64,000 nucleotides of DNA from assembly GCF_900106065.1 (NCBI RefSeq), contig NZ_LT629796.1, positions 496,001-560,000 of the forward strand, in the 5' to 3' direction. Position numbers and translations under genes: made by a program. How positions within the stretch are numbered: the first letter of the stretch is position 1; every line of letters starts with the position of its first letter. The stretch comes from Pseudomonas mandelii. GTDB taxonomy: Bacteria > Pseudomonadota > Gammaproteobacteria > Pseudomonadales > Pseudomonadaceae. The notes beneath the pieces were generated by a model that worked only from the letters and a program-made list of their open reading frames with translations, was not told the DNA's origin and searched no databases. Positions 53,964-62,052 of this stretch are shown here, in pieces.

Positions 53964-56018
53964 ATGCCCTTATCCGCCAACGTCACCAGCGCCCCGATTG
54001 CCCACAAGGCCGACGGCCCTGACCCGTATGCCTGGCTGCAGGAGCGCGACACCGACGCGGTGCTCGACTACCTCAAGGCTGAAAACAGCTACCAAGAGGC
54101 GCAGACCGCCGATCAGGCCGGGCTGCGCGAAACCCTGTTCGAGGAGATCAAGGGCCGGATTCTCGAAACCGACCTGTCGCTGCCCTCCCCTTGGGGCCCG
54201 TACCTGTATTACACGCGCACCACCGCCGGTGACGAATACGCCCGCCACTACCGCTGCCCACGCCCGGCCGATGACAGCCTGCAACTCGACGAAAGCCAGG
54301 AACAGCTGCTGCTGGACCCGAACGAACTGGCCAATGGCGGCTTCTTTTCCCTCGGCGCCTTCAGCATCAGCCCGGATCACCAGCGTCTGGCCTACAGCAT
54401 CGATTCCACGGGCGATGAGATCTACACGCTGTTCGTGAAGGAATTGTCCAACGGCCGTGTCAGCGAACTTGAGTTCCAGGATTGCGACGGCAGCATGACC
54501 TGGGCCAATGACAGCCTGACGCTGTTTTTCGGCGAGCTGGACGACACCCACCGTCCGCACAAACTGCTGCGCTATCGACTGGACGGCACGGCGGCCGAAG
54601 AAGTGTTCAACGAGCCGGACGGCCGCTTCTTCCTGCATTGCTATCGCTCCAGCTCCGAACAGCAATTGCTGCTGTCGCTGGGCAGCAAGACCACCAGCGA
54701 AGTCTGGGCCCTCGACGCCTCGCAGCCGCAGCAGGCCTTCACTTGCCTGGCGCCACGGGTTGAAGACCATGAATACGACGTCGACCACGGCACGCTGAAC
54801 GGCGAGTGGGCCTGGTTCATCCGCACCAATCGCGACGGCATCAACTTTGCTCTGTACACCGCCGTGGATACCGGTGTTGCGCCCACCGAGGCCGACTGGC
54901 AGAACCTGATCCCCCACAGCGACAGCACGATGATCGAGGGCATGAGCCTGAACGTCGGCGCGATGACGTTGAGCCTGCGGGTCGGTGGCTTGCCGGTGAT
55001 TGAAGTCCACCCGCAGGATTTACCGAGCTACCGTGTGCAACTGCCGGATGCGGCGTACAGCCTGCATGTGCAGAACAGCCTGGAGTTTGTCAGCGAGCGG
55101 ATCCGCCTGCGTTACGAAGCCCTGAACCGTCCGGCGCAAATTCGCCAGCTGGAGCTGGACAGTGGCGAGCAGAAAGTACTCAAGGAAACCCCGGTGCTCG
55201 GCCCGTTCGACGCCGACGCCTACGTCAGCCAGCGCCTGTGGGCGAAGGCACCCGATGGCACGCAAGTACCGATCAGCCTGGTGGTCAAGCGCGAAGCACT
55301 CGGTCAGCCGACGCCCCTGTATCTCTACGGCTACGGCGCTTACGGCGAAAGCCTTGACCCGTGGTTCTCTCATGCCCGCTTGAGCTTGCTGGATCGCGGC
55401 GTGGCGTTTGCGATTGCCCACGTACGGGGCGGCGGTGAACTGGGCGAGGCCTGGTATCGCGCCGGCAAGCAGGAACACAAGCACAACACCTTCAGCGACT
55501 TTATCGCCTGTGCCGAGCACCTGATCGACAACGGCTTCACCACCTCAGCACAATTGGCGATCAGCGGCGGCAGTGCCGGCGGGTTGCTGATCGGCGCGGT
55601 ACTCAATCAGCGACCCGAGCTGTTTGGCGCGGCCATTGCCGAAGTGCCGTTCGTCGACGTGCTCAACACCATGCTCGACCCGGACCTGCCGCTGACCGTC
55701 ACCGAATACGACGAGTGGGGCAATCCTGAAGAACCGGACGTTTATGAGCGGATCAAGGCGTATGCCCCATATGAAAACGTCACCGCGCAAGCCTATCCGG
55801 CGACCCTGGTGATCGCCGGCTACAACGACAGCCGCGTGCAGTACTGGGAAGCGGCGAAGTGGGTGGCGAAATTGCGCGCGACCAAAACCGACACCAATCC
55901 CCTGTTGCTCAAGACTGAACTGGGCGCCGGGCATGGCGGGATGAGCGGTCGTTATCAGGGATTACGTGACGTAGCGCTCGAATACGCATTTGTTTTCAAG
56001 GTTTTGGGGATTGCCTGA
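53964..56018 (+). CDS. ptrB: oligopeptidase B (prolyl oligopeptidase family)
   Basis: 684 aa. A seven-bladed propeller half (about 75-410) is followed by an alpha/beta hydrolase domain with nucleophile GGSAGG (about 537-542), Asp in GYNDSRVQYWE and His in GAGHGGMSGRY, the full S9A triad. It cleaves short peptides after Arg or Lys in the cytosol. The start is the ATG at 53964 (MPLSANVTSAP); the frame is open 57 codons further only because it reads through a REP element. Monocistronic with a hairpin behind it. Confidence 0.92.
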   Translation: MPLSANVTSAPIAHKADGPDPYAWLQERDTDAVLDYLKAENSYQEAQTADQAGLRETLFEEIKGRILETDLSLPSPWGPYLYYTRTTAGDEYARHYRCPRPADDSLQLDESQEQLLLDPNELANGGFFSLGAFSISPDHQRLAYSIDSTGDEIYTLFVKELSNGRVSELEFQDCDGSMTWANDSLTLFFGELDDTHRPHKLLRYRLDGTAAEEVFNEPDGRFFLHCYRSSSEQQLLLSLGSKTTSEVWALDASQPQQAFTCLAPRVEDHEYDVDHGTLNGEWAWFIRTNRDGINFALYTAVDTGVAPTEADWQNLIPHSDSTMIEGMSLNVGAMTLSLRVGGLPVIEVHPQDLPSYRVQLPDAAYSLHVQNSLEFVSERIRLRYEALNRPAQIRQLELDSGEQKVLKETPVLGPFDADAYVSQRLWAKAPDGTQVPISLVVKREALGQPTPLYLYGYGAYGESLDPWFSHARLSLLDRGVAFAIAHVRGGGELGEAWYRAGKQEHKHNTFSDFIACAEHLIDNGFTTSAQLAISGGSAGGLLIGAVLNQRPELFGAAIAEVPFVDVLNTMLDPDLPLTVTEYDEWGNPEEPDVYERIKAYAPYENVTAQAYPATLVIAGYNDSRVQYWEAAKWVAKLRATKTDTNPLLLKTELGAGHGGMSGRYQGLRDVALEYAFVFKVLGIA

Positions 56019-56025
56019 GGAACTT

Positions 56026-56062
56026 GGCCCGGTGTTTCGGTCTTAAGACCAGACACCGGGCC
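56026..56062 (+). terminator. hairpin after ptrB
   Basis: GGCCCGGTGT (56026-56035) pairs with ACACCGGGCC (56053-56062), with GGTCTTAAGACC as an inner stem. The T tail is missing, so efficiency is uncertain. Confidence 0.55.
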
Positions 56063-56082
56063 CAATACAACACAACTCCCTT

Positions 56083-56170
56083 GTGGGAGCGAGCCTGCTC
56101 GCGATAGCGGACTTTCAGTCAATAATTGCGTGACTGACACACTGCAATCGCGAGCAGGCTCGCTCCCACA
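56083..56170. repeat. REP pair (inverted)
   Basis: GTGGGAGCGAGCCTGCTCGC at 56083 faces its inverse ending CTCCCACA at 56170, between ptrB and the cNMP-binding gene. Confidence 0.87.
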
Positions 56171-56227
56171 GGGATTGGGGATGTCCCGAACAACCGGAAC
56201 CAGACACAAGAAAAAGACCGTGCCGAC

Positions 56228-56701
56228 ATGTCAGAACCGACCTTACTGAACAACGAAATCCGCGACTGGCTGATGGACTGCGGCCTGTTCGATCAATTGC
56301 TGCCGGCAGACTTCGCCGCGGCCTCCGGCTACTTCAGCATCAGCACCATCGCCGAAGGCGAAGAGATTTTCCATGAGGGTGATGCCGGCAGCTTCATGTG
56401 CATCATCCACACCGGCCAGGTGTCGGTGCAGAAGACCAACGGCGACGGGCAGCTGGTGACCATGGCCACCCTGCGCAGCGGTCGCTCGTTCGGCGAAATG
56501 GCGGTGCTTGATGGCGAGCGCCGCTCGGCCAGTTGCGTGGCCGCCAGCAACTGCCAACTGCTGAACCTGGGCAAGGACTCTCTGGAAAAAATGATCAACG
56601 AGGCGCCGAAAATCGCCGCCAAGATCATCCGCGCCCTCGCTATTGCTCTGTCCAAACGCTTGCGCATGGCCGACGGGCAACTGCTCTCGCAGCAGGTTTA
56701 A
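56228..56701 (+). CDS. cyclic-nucleotide-binding domain protein
   Basis: 157 aa, one cNMP-binding beta-roll (about 22-140) and nothing else: IAEGEEIFHEGDAGSFMCII and RSGRSFGEMAVLDGERRSASC, the phosphate-binding cassette with E-M-A-x-L-x-x-x-x-R. There is no HTH, so it is not a CRP-type regulator. It probably senses a cyclic nucleotide and acts on another protein. Its last 4 bases overlap the end of the convergent gene at 56698. Confidence 0.85.
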   Translation: MSEPTLLNNEIRDWLMDCGLFDQLLPADFAAASGYFSISTIAEGEEIFHEGDAGSFMCIIHTGQVSVQKTNGDGQLVTMATLRSGRSFGEMAVLDGERRSASCVAASNCQLLNLGKDSLEKMINEAPKIAAKIIRALAIALSKRLRMADGQLLSQQV

Positions 56702-56988
56702 CCGCCTGGGGTTTTGGTTTTCGTGCTGTTCGGCTCAATCCCCGGCACCGGTTGATCCTTGGTCGGCGGACTGGGCATCTCGATCGGCACCAGCGGTGGG
56801 CCGCCACTGCCAGGCCCGGCCTTGGGCAAGGTGGTCGGGGTAATGGGCGGATACGGCGTCGGGGTCGCCGTGCCGGGCGAACCGGGCATCGGCGCAGGGC
56901 TTGCTGGAATGGTTTGCAACTGCTGGGCCTGCACTGCACTTATCGAGAGCGCGGCCAAGGCAATGACCGTTAGAATGGTGCGCTTCAT
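56698..56988 (-). CDS. small secreted proline-rich protein
   Basis: 96 aa. Signal peptide MKRTILTVIALAALSISAVQA with cleavage near residue 21, then a mature segment rich in Pro, Gly, Thr (PASPAPMPGSPGTATPTPYP) with no Cys. It is likely disordered in the periplasm or cell wall. The start at 56988 has GGAG 9 bases upstream; an earlier in-frame start would precede the signal peptide by 9 residues. No function can be named. Confidence 0.78.
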   Translation of the reverse strand: MKRTILTVIALAALSISAVQAQQLQTIPASPAPMPGSPGTATPTPYPPITPTTLPKAGPGSGGPPLVPIEMPSPPTKDQPVPGIEPNSTKTKTPGG

Positions 56989-57068
56989 CAATGGCTCCGT
57001 TGGCCTTGTTGTCATTGGCAGGCTACTCCCAACTGCCTCTGTTTGCCTTCCCCCAATTTGAGATTTCC

Positions 57069-57755
57069 ATGAAACGTTTCGTTCTGCTCGACACCGCCCC
57101 TATCCCTGAAAACGGCGGCGCCTTGTGCCTGTTCGAGTATGGCGAGGATTTCGTCATCAAGATCCAGGGCGGCGACGGCGGGCAATTGATGAACACCCGC
57201 ATGCACGGCTCAGAAGATGCCCTGGCCGAGATCCCGTGTCGCAAAGTGGCCGGCCGGCCGAACTCGCGAGTGCTGATCGGCGGCCTCGGCATGGGTTTTA
57301 CCCTCGCTTCGGCCCTCAAGCATTTGGGCAAGACCGCTGAAGTGGTGGTCGCCGAGCTGGTGCCTGGCGTGGTGGAATGGAATCGCGGGCCGTTGGGCGA
57401 GAAAGCCGGCAATCCGCTGCTCGACCCGCGCACCGTGATTCGCCTGGAAGACGTGGCCAAAGTCCTGCAAGCCGAGCCGCAAGGTTTCGACGCGATCATG
57501 CTCGACGTCGACAACGGCCCCGAAGGCCTGACTCAACGGGCCAACAGCTGGCTTTACTCAGCCGGTGGCCTGAGCGCCTGCGCCAAGGCCCTGCGGCCCA
57601 AAGGCGTGCTGGCGGTGTGGTCGGCCAGCGCCGACAAGCAGTTTTCCGACAAGCTGAAGAAGGCCGGTTTCAAGGCCGAAGAAGTCCAGGTCTTCGCCCA
57701 CGGCAACAAAGGCACCCGCCACACCATCTGGATTGCCGAGAAGCTCAAGGGCTGA
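57069..57755 (+). CDS. spermidine synthase-like methyltransferase-fold protein
   Basis: 228 aa with a Rossmann SAM-type core. Motif I is VLIGGLGMGFTLASALK (about 76-92), then EVVVAELVPGVVEWN and FDAIMLDVDNGPEGL. The spermidine synthase superfamily shares this fold, but the N-terminal region and substrate residues of true SpeE are reduced, so the reaction is open. The start at 57069 gives MKRFVLLDTAP; in-frame codons upstream encode an unrelated stretch. The YajD-type HNH gene follows 48 bases downstream. Confidence 0.82.
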   Translation: MKRFVLLDTAPIPENGGALCLFEYGEDFVIKIQGGDGGQLMNTRMHGSEDALAEIPCRKVAGRPNSRVLIGGLGMGFTLASALKHLGKTAEVVVAELVPGVVEWNRGPLGEKAGNPLLDPRTVIRLEDVAKVLQAEPQGFDAIMLDVDNGPEGLTQRANSWLYSAGGLSACAKALRPKGVLAVWSASADKQFSDKLKKAGFKAEEVQVFAHGNKGTRHTIWIAEKLKG

Positions 57756-57803
57756 GCTAAACTCACGCCATAACCGTCATTAGTCTTTTACAAAGGTGAA
57801 CCC

Positions 57804-58175
57804 ATGAGTTCGTCAACGCCGACCAATACCTCGAAGCTGGATCGCATCCTCGCCGACAACCAGCGCGACAAGGAAATGGGTTACCGCGACAAAGCCCTGA
57901 AGATGTACCCGCATGTGTGCGGCCGCTGCGCCCGCGAGTTCTCCGGCAAACGCCTGAGCGAGTTGACCGTGCACCACCGCGACCACAACCACGACAACAA
58001 CCCGCAGGACGGCTCGAACTGGGAATTGTTGTGCCTGTATTGCCACGACAACGAACACTCGCGGTATACCGACCAGCAGTATTTTCACGAAGGCTCGCTG
58101 AGCACGCCGAAAATCGCCAAGGCGACGCATAACCCGTTTGCGGCGTTGGCCGGTCTGATGAAAAAAGACGACTGA
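57804..58175 (+). CDS. YajD-family HNH nuclease
   Basis: 123 aa. Zinc pair CGRCAREF, the HNH core LTVHHRDHNHDNNPQDGSNW with the catalytic His pair and Asn, and the closing LLCLYCHDNEH zinc pair, matching the length and order of E. coli YajD. HNH endonucleases cut DNA in the cytosol using one divalent metal; the physiological target of YajD is not known. A REP pair follows it. Confidence 0.9.
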   Translation: MSSSTPTNTSKLDRILADNQRDKEMGYRDKALKMYPHVCGRCAREFSGKRLSELTVHHRDHNHDNNPQDGSNWELLCLYCHDNEHSRYTDQQYFHEGSLSTPKIAKATHNPFAALAGLMKKDD

Positions 58176-58199
58176 AGACTTTCATTCGCTGGACAGGCC

Positions 58200-58292
58200 T
58201 CTTCGCGGGCAAGCCTCGCTCCTACGGATATATGTCGTTCACCCAATTGTGATCGACTCTGTCCCTGTAGGAGCGAGGCTTGCCCGCGAAGA
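58200..58292. repeat. REP pair (inverted), GTAGGAGCGAGGCTTGCCCG type
   Basis: TCTTCGCGGGCAAGCCTCGC at 58200 faces GTAGGAGCGAGGCTTGCCCG, ending GCGAAGAC near 58292. Confidence 0.87.
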
Positions 58293-58382
58293 CAATCTCC
58301 CGGTCACCACCAATCTCCAAACCGGACACCCCTCCCCCAATCCCCGTATAATCGCCGTTTTTTCCCCGAAGGCACCCCGCTC

Positions 58383-58853
58383 GTGGCAGACAAACGGTAC
58401 AGCTGCATTGGTTTGTATAACCCCAAATCACCGGAAAACGTCGGCTCGGTCATGCGCGCCGCCGGCTGCTATGGCGTCGCGTCCGTGTTCTACACCGGCA
58501 AGCGTTATGAACGCGCCGCCGACTTCGTCACCGACACCAAGCGCGTCCACTACGACATCCCGCTGATCGGCATCGACGATTTGAAAAAAATCCTGCCCTT
58601 GGGCTGTGTGCCCGTCGCGGTGGAACTGGTCGAAGGCGCCCGCTCGCTGCCGGAATACACCCACCCTGACCGCGCCCTGTACATCTTCGGCCCGGAAGAC
58701 GGTTCGCTGGATAAAGAGATTCGCGACTGGTGCGAAGACGTGGTCTACATCCCGACCACCGGCTGCATGAACCTGGCAGCCACGGTCAACGTCGTGCTCT
58801 ACGACCGCATGGCCAAGGGGCTCAACACCCGCTCCGGGGCAAAATTCCGCTGA
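58383..58853 (+). CDS. TrmH-family (SpoU) RNA 2'-O-methyltransferase
   Basis: 156 aa, one SPOUT knot domain. Motif 1 NVGSVMRAAGCYGVASV with the conserved Arg, motif 2 YIFGPEDGSL, motif 3 YIPTTGCMNLAATVNVVLYD. It uses SAM to methylate a 2'-hydroxyl of tRNA or rRNA. The usual motif-3 Ser is Cys in this form. It is not clearly TrmL, which has about the same size but a different N-terminus. The start is GTG at 58383; no ATG occurs before motif 1. Target RNA unknown. Confidence 0.86.
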   Translation: MADKRYSCIGLYNPKSPENVGSVMRAAGCYGVASVFYTGKRYERAADFVTDTKRVHYDIPLIGIDDLKKILPLGCVPVAVELVEGARSLPEYTHPDRALYIFGPEDGSLDKEIRDWCEDVVYIPTTGCMNLAATVNVVLYDRMAKGLNTRSGAKFR

Positions 58854-58945
58854 ATCACCGCACATTCGATGGAACAAGCCGACCGCCCCGGCAGTCAGCT
58901 TATCTATCTATTGTTGAAGCAGCCTTGCCTGCCAGGAGACAGATC

Positions 58946-59323
58946 ATGAGCGAACTCAAGCGCGTAGAACGCATCGAATCCACCCCGTTCCAGACTCATT
59001 CCGAGCAGAACGTTCACGGCTGGGAACGTGTCGGCTCCCTGGCCGGCGGCGTGCTGATGATGGGCAAGGGCCTGCGTCGCGGCGGGTTTTTCGGGTTGAT
59101 CCAGGTGGCCATCGGCGGCGTCGCCCTGGCTCGCGGGATTACCGGGCACAGCTCGGCGAAAAGCCTGCTGGAGAAAAGCCGCCAGGACATGAACAACGTT
59201 CGGGCGAAGATCGAGCGGGCCGGGGAAGAGTTGGGCAAGTTGAAGGCGAATGCCGAGGCGGCGACGCAAACCGCTACGGTGACAGGCAACGATTCGTTGA
59301 AGTCGCCGAAGACCGGGGGTTGA
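58946..59323 (+). CDS. small DUF2892-like membrane protein
   Basis: 125 aa. Residues 28-68 (VGSLAGGVLMMGKGLRRGGF then FGLIQVAIGGVALARGITG) form two short hydrophobic helices of the DUF2892/YgaP-membrane type. A charged helical tail (about 75-105) and a Thr-rich end follow. The ATG at 58946 has CAGGAG 8 bases upstream. It is probably at the inner membrane with no catalytic motif; function unknown. A REP pair follows. Confidence 0.78.
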   Translation: MSELKRVERIESTPFQTHSEQNVHGWERVGSLAGGVLMMGKGLRRGGFFGLIQVAIGGVALARGITGHSSAKSLLEKSRQDMNNVRAKIERAGEELGKLKANAEAATQTATVTGNDSLKSPKTGG

Positions 59324-59350
59324 TCCGGGATTTTTGCTGAGGCTGACGGC

Positions 59351-59430
59351 CTCTTCGCGGGCAAGCCTCGCTCCTACAGAATTGGTGTGATCACATGAAC
59401 CCTGTAGGAGCGAGGCTTGCCCGCGAAGAC
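59351..59430. repeat. REP pair (inverted), GTAGGAGCGAGGCTTGCCCG type
   Basis: CTCTTCGCGGGCAAGCCTCG at 59351 faces GTAGGAGCGAGGCTTGCCCG ending GAAGAC at 59430, between convergent genes. Confidence 0.87.
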
Positions 59431-59434
59431 GGTT

Positions 59435-60664
59435 TTACTGAAGCAACTCGGTATCAAGGACCTTGGAAGACTCGCCAATCACGCTTTCCGCGAGCTGAAC
59501 AAACTCTTTGGTATCCACACTCCCCAGATGCATCGCCCCGCGCAACACATCATCAAGCGAGCGCTTGTTGCGCGTTTTCAAACGAATCTCGCGATCCAGT
59601 TCCTGTAGCAACAACACCGCTTTGGAGACCTGCGCCGGGTTCGCCTGTTCGCCACGCAACGTGGTGACTTTCTGGCTGTCCTTGACCAACCGGCGGTGCA
59701 AACTCTCAAACCGCTCATCACTCATGCCACCCGCACGGCGCACCAGTTCGATGGCGTAATACTCGGCAAACCCTTCACTGATCCAGTCACTGCGCTGTTT
59801 ATCGTTGATCCGCCCGAACACCTGCGCCAATTCACGCACCACCGCGCTGGTCCCGCTTTCACTGACCAACGGCAGGCGCGTATTGAGATAGATCGACTCA
59901 CGCGCGGCCAGGCTGCCGCGCCACATCGGGTCGTTGGCGCCGACGATCAGCAGTTTGACGGGATGACGGGGAAACACGGCTTGAACCTGCGGCCAGACAA
60001 AGGTCAGCAGCGTCAGCACGTCCATGCGGCGCATGCCCTGGCCTTGGGGCGAGGCGACGGTGACTTCGGTTTCCCCAAGCCTGGTGCGACGGCTGCCGAG
60101 GTGGCCGGCGAGCATCCAGCCCGTGGGCCGGTCGAACAGTCGAGAGACGTTATCGATGCGGAATTTGTTCTTGCCGATGCGCGGCCAGGCGGTCTCGACG
60201 CTTTTCCAGCCGCTGGGCAATTCAAATTCAAGGCGTGACACCAGCTCGATGCCGTCCTGCTGATCGAGTCTGGCCGGCGGCACCAGGTCGTCGCCGCGCA
60301 TCAGTGCCCAGGTTGGCGTCATGCGCGTATCGAAGCTGCCGCTCTTGCGTCCATGGCTGATGCGCACGCGGTAAGTCAGGCTGGCCTTGTCAGTGGCCGG
60401 ACGCCAAACGCCGCGCGTCTGCTTGCCCGTCGTGAGTTGCCATTGGCCGTCGGCCTTGAAGTCGCTGTAGTGGCTGCCGTCGCCCAGATCGAAATCCAGA
60501 CTGCGCACCGCCGAGCCTTGGGCCAGCGTCAGCCGCACTTCGGCCTGATCGCTTTGCGGCAACAGGCGCACGTGATAATCCAGATCGACCTTCTTCGCCG
60601 CCCACACGGACGAACTCAGGGCCAGTAGCCCGACGGCCAGCGCCCGCCGCAATCGCACAGCCAT
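59435..60664 (-). CDS. secreted gluzincin-like protein with a degenerate HExxH
   Basis: 409 aa with a signal peptide (MAVRLRRALAVGLLALSSSV, cleavage after VWA). A beta-rich N-terminal domain (about 25-190) precedes a helical domain carrying VVRELAQVF and then DWISEGFAEYYAIELVRR. In M1/M61-type metallopeptidases this position is HExxH..24-28..E; here both His are replaced (RELAQ) while the downstream Glu and its setting remain. It is therefore probably a non-catalytic relative that binds peptide. The start at 60664 follows AGGAGTGTGT. Confidence 0.8.
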   Translation of the reverse strand: MAVRLRRALAVGLLALSSSVWAAKKVDLDYHVRLLPQSDQAEVRLTLAQGSAVRSLDFDLGDGSHYSDFKADGQWQLTTGKQTRGVWRPATDKASLTYRVRISHGRKSGSFDTRMTPTWALMRGDDLVPPARLDQQDGIELVSRLEFELPSGWKSVETAWPRIGKNKFRIDNVSRLFDRPTGWMLAGHLGSRRTRLGETEVTVASPQGQGMRRMDVLTLLTFVWPQVQAVFPRHPVKLLIVGANDPMWRGSLAARESIYLNTRLPLVSESGTSAVVRELAQVFGRINDKQRSDWISEGFAEYYAIELVRRAGGMSDERFESLHRRLVKDSQKVTTLRGEQANPAQVSKAVLLLQELDREIRLKTRNKRSLDDVLRGAMHLGSVDTKEFVQLAESVIGESSKVLDTELLQ

Positions 60665-60676
60665 ACACACTCCTGT

Positions 60677-60719
60677 TGTGGCGAGCGAGCTTGCTCGCGC
60701 CGGGCTGCGAAGCGGCCCC
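60677..60719. repeat. single REP element
   Basis: TTGTGGCGAGCGAGCTTGCT with GCGCCGGGCTGCGAAGCGGC, one unpaired copy of the GTGGCGAG type, just upstream of the degenerate-peptidase gene. Confidence 0.75.
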
Positions 60720-60767
60720 TTTTTTTGTCGTTACTGCCTGTTGGTGGCCACACATGCAGTGGGGCAT

Positions 60768-61217
60768 TCAGCCCGCGCGAAAGATCAGATGGTCTTCCCA
60801 GTCATCCTCGGACACGCTGCCTTCGGCGAGCATGCGCCCGGACTGGGAAATGCGTTCATGGTGCACCGCATCGCGATCACCGCACACCAGGTGATGCCAC
60901 AGGGGCAAGTCCTTGCCTTCACTGACCAATCGATAGCCGCAGGTCGGCGGCAACCAGCGGAATTCTTCGGCCTTGCCCGGCGTGAGCTGGATGCAGTCCG
61001 GCACAAAGTCACGACGGTTCGGGTAGTCGGTGCACTGGCAGGTTTTCAGGTCCAGCAGTTTGCAGGCGATGCGCGTGTAATAGACCGAGTTGTCCTCTTC
61101 ATCTTCGAGCTTTTGCAGGCAGCACAGACCGCACCCGTCGCACAGCGATTCCCACTCCTGCGGATCGAGTTGATCGAGGGTTTTGCGTATCCAGAACGGT
61201 TCGACTTTGGCGGCCAT
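60768..61217 (-). CDS. YcgN/UPF0260 cysteine-cluster protein
   Basis: 149 aa. The CDGCGLCC cluster (about 27-34), CQCTDYPNR and a final CGDRD make the conserved UPF0260 pattern, likely binding zinc or iron-sulfur in the cytosol. No activity has been proven for the family. The start is ATG at 61217 ([18 protein letters not shown]), as in other members; a longer frame adds 22 residues not in the family. Confidence 0.88.
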   Translation of the reverse strand: MAAKVEPFWIRKTLDQLDPQEWESLCDGCGLCCLQKLEDEEDNSVYYTRIACKLLDLKTCQCTDYPNRRDFVPDCIQLTPGKAEEFRWLPPTCGYRLVSEGKDLPLWHHLVCGDRDAVHHERISQSGRMLAEGSVSEDDWEDHLIFRAG

Positions 61218-61458
61218 GGTTCGAGCATCAACATCAGGTGGTGAAAAGGCCGCCAGTCTAGTGCCAAGGCCCTTGCGGGCCAAGCATTGGCGACTGCCGG
61301 TAGATCGGGCTTGTCAGTTTTTGCGCCGCCACGTAGTTTTGCCAGTCGCAAGGAGCCATGCCCAAATGCCATTAACGCTCAACCGCGTTGCATTCAGGTG
61401 AACTGCGCCTGCGGGTTCTAGACGCCCCTCACTTTCAAACGAAGCAAGGAATCTCTTG

Positions 61459-62052
61459 ATGAGTGCAAACCCACGCGTTGCCGAGTATGCGATCCACCCT
61501 CAGTTCACCGATCGCTGGTCGCCCCGCGCCTTCACCGGCGAAACCATTCCCGAAGAAACCCTGTTGAGCTTCTTCGAAGCCGCACGCTGGGCGCCATCGG
61601 CCTACAACTCCCAGCCTTGGCGGTTTCTCTACGCGCGCCGCGATACGCCGAACTGGGAGCGTTTTCTGGGCCTGCTGAATGAATTCAACCGCGGCTGGGC
61701 GCAACACGCCTCGGCATTGGTGATCGTGATCTCTAAAACCACCTTCGCGGTACCCGGCGCCACCGAAGAGACCCCGGCCCTGTGGCACACCTTCGACACC
61801 GGTTCGGCCTGGGGCCATCTGGCGCTGCAAGCGAGCATCAGCGGCTGGCACACCCACGGCATGGCCGGTTTCGACCAGGACCTGACCCGCAAAGAGCTGA
61901 ACATTCCTGAAGGTTACGCACTGCACGCGGCAGTAGCCGTGGGCAAACTGGGCGATAAAGCGACGCTGGCCGATTACCTGCAAGCGCGCGAAGAACCAAG
62001 CCCGCGTCGCCCACTGAGCGAACTGGCGGCCGAAGGCGATTTCACCCTCTAA
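61459..62052 (+). CDS. nitroreductase-family FMN oxidoreductase
   Basis: 197 aa. FMN-binding motifs RWSPRAFTGETI near residue 20, AARWAPSAYNSQPWRFLYA (about 41-59) and the C-terminal HTHGMAGFDQDLTRKELNIP. The family reduces nitro groups, quinones or enones using NAD(P)H; the in-vivo substrate is not predictable. The start is ATG at 61459, three bases after an in-frame TTG, with AAGGA upstream. It is monocistronic; the 240 bases before it hold no other gene. Confidence 0.86.
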   Translation: MSANPRVAEYAIHPQFTDRWSPRAFTGETIPEETLLSFFEAARWAPSAYNSQPWRFLYARRDTPNWERFLGLLNEFNRGWAQHASALVIVISKTTFAVPGATEETPALWHTFDTGSAWGHLALQASISGWHTHGMAGFDQDLTRKELNIPEGYALHAAVAVGKLGDKATLADYLQAREEPSPRRPLSELAAEGDFTL

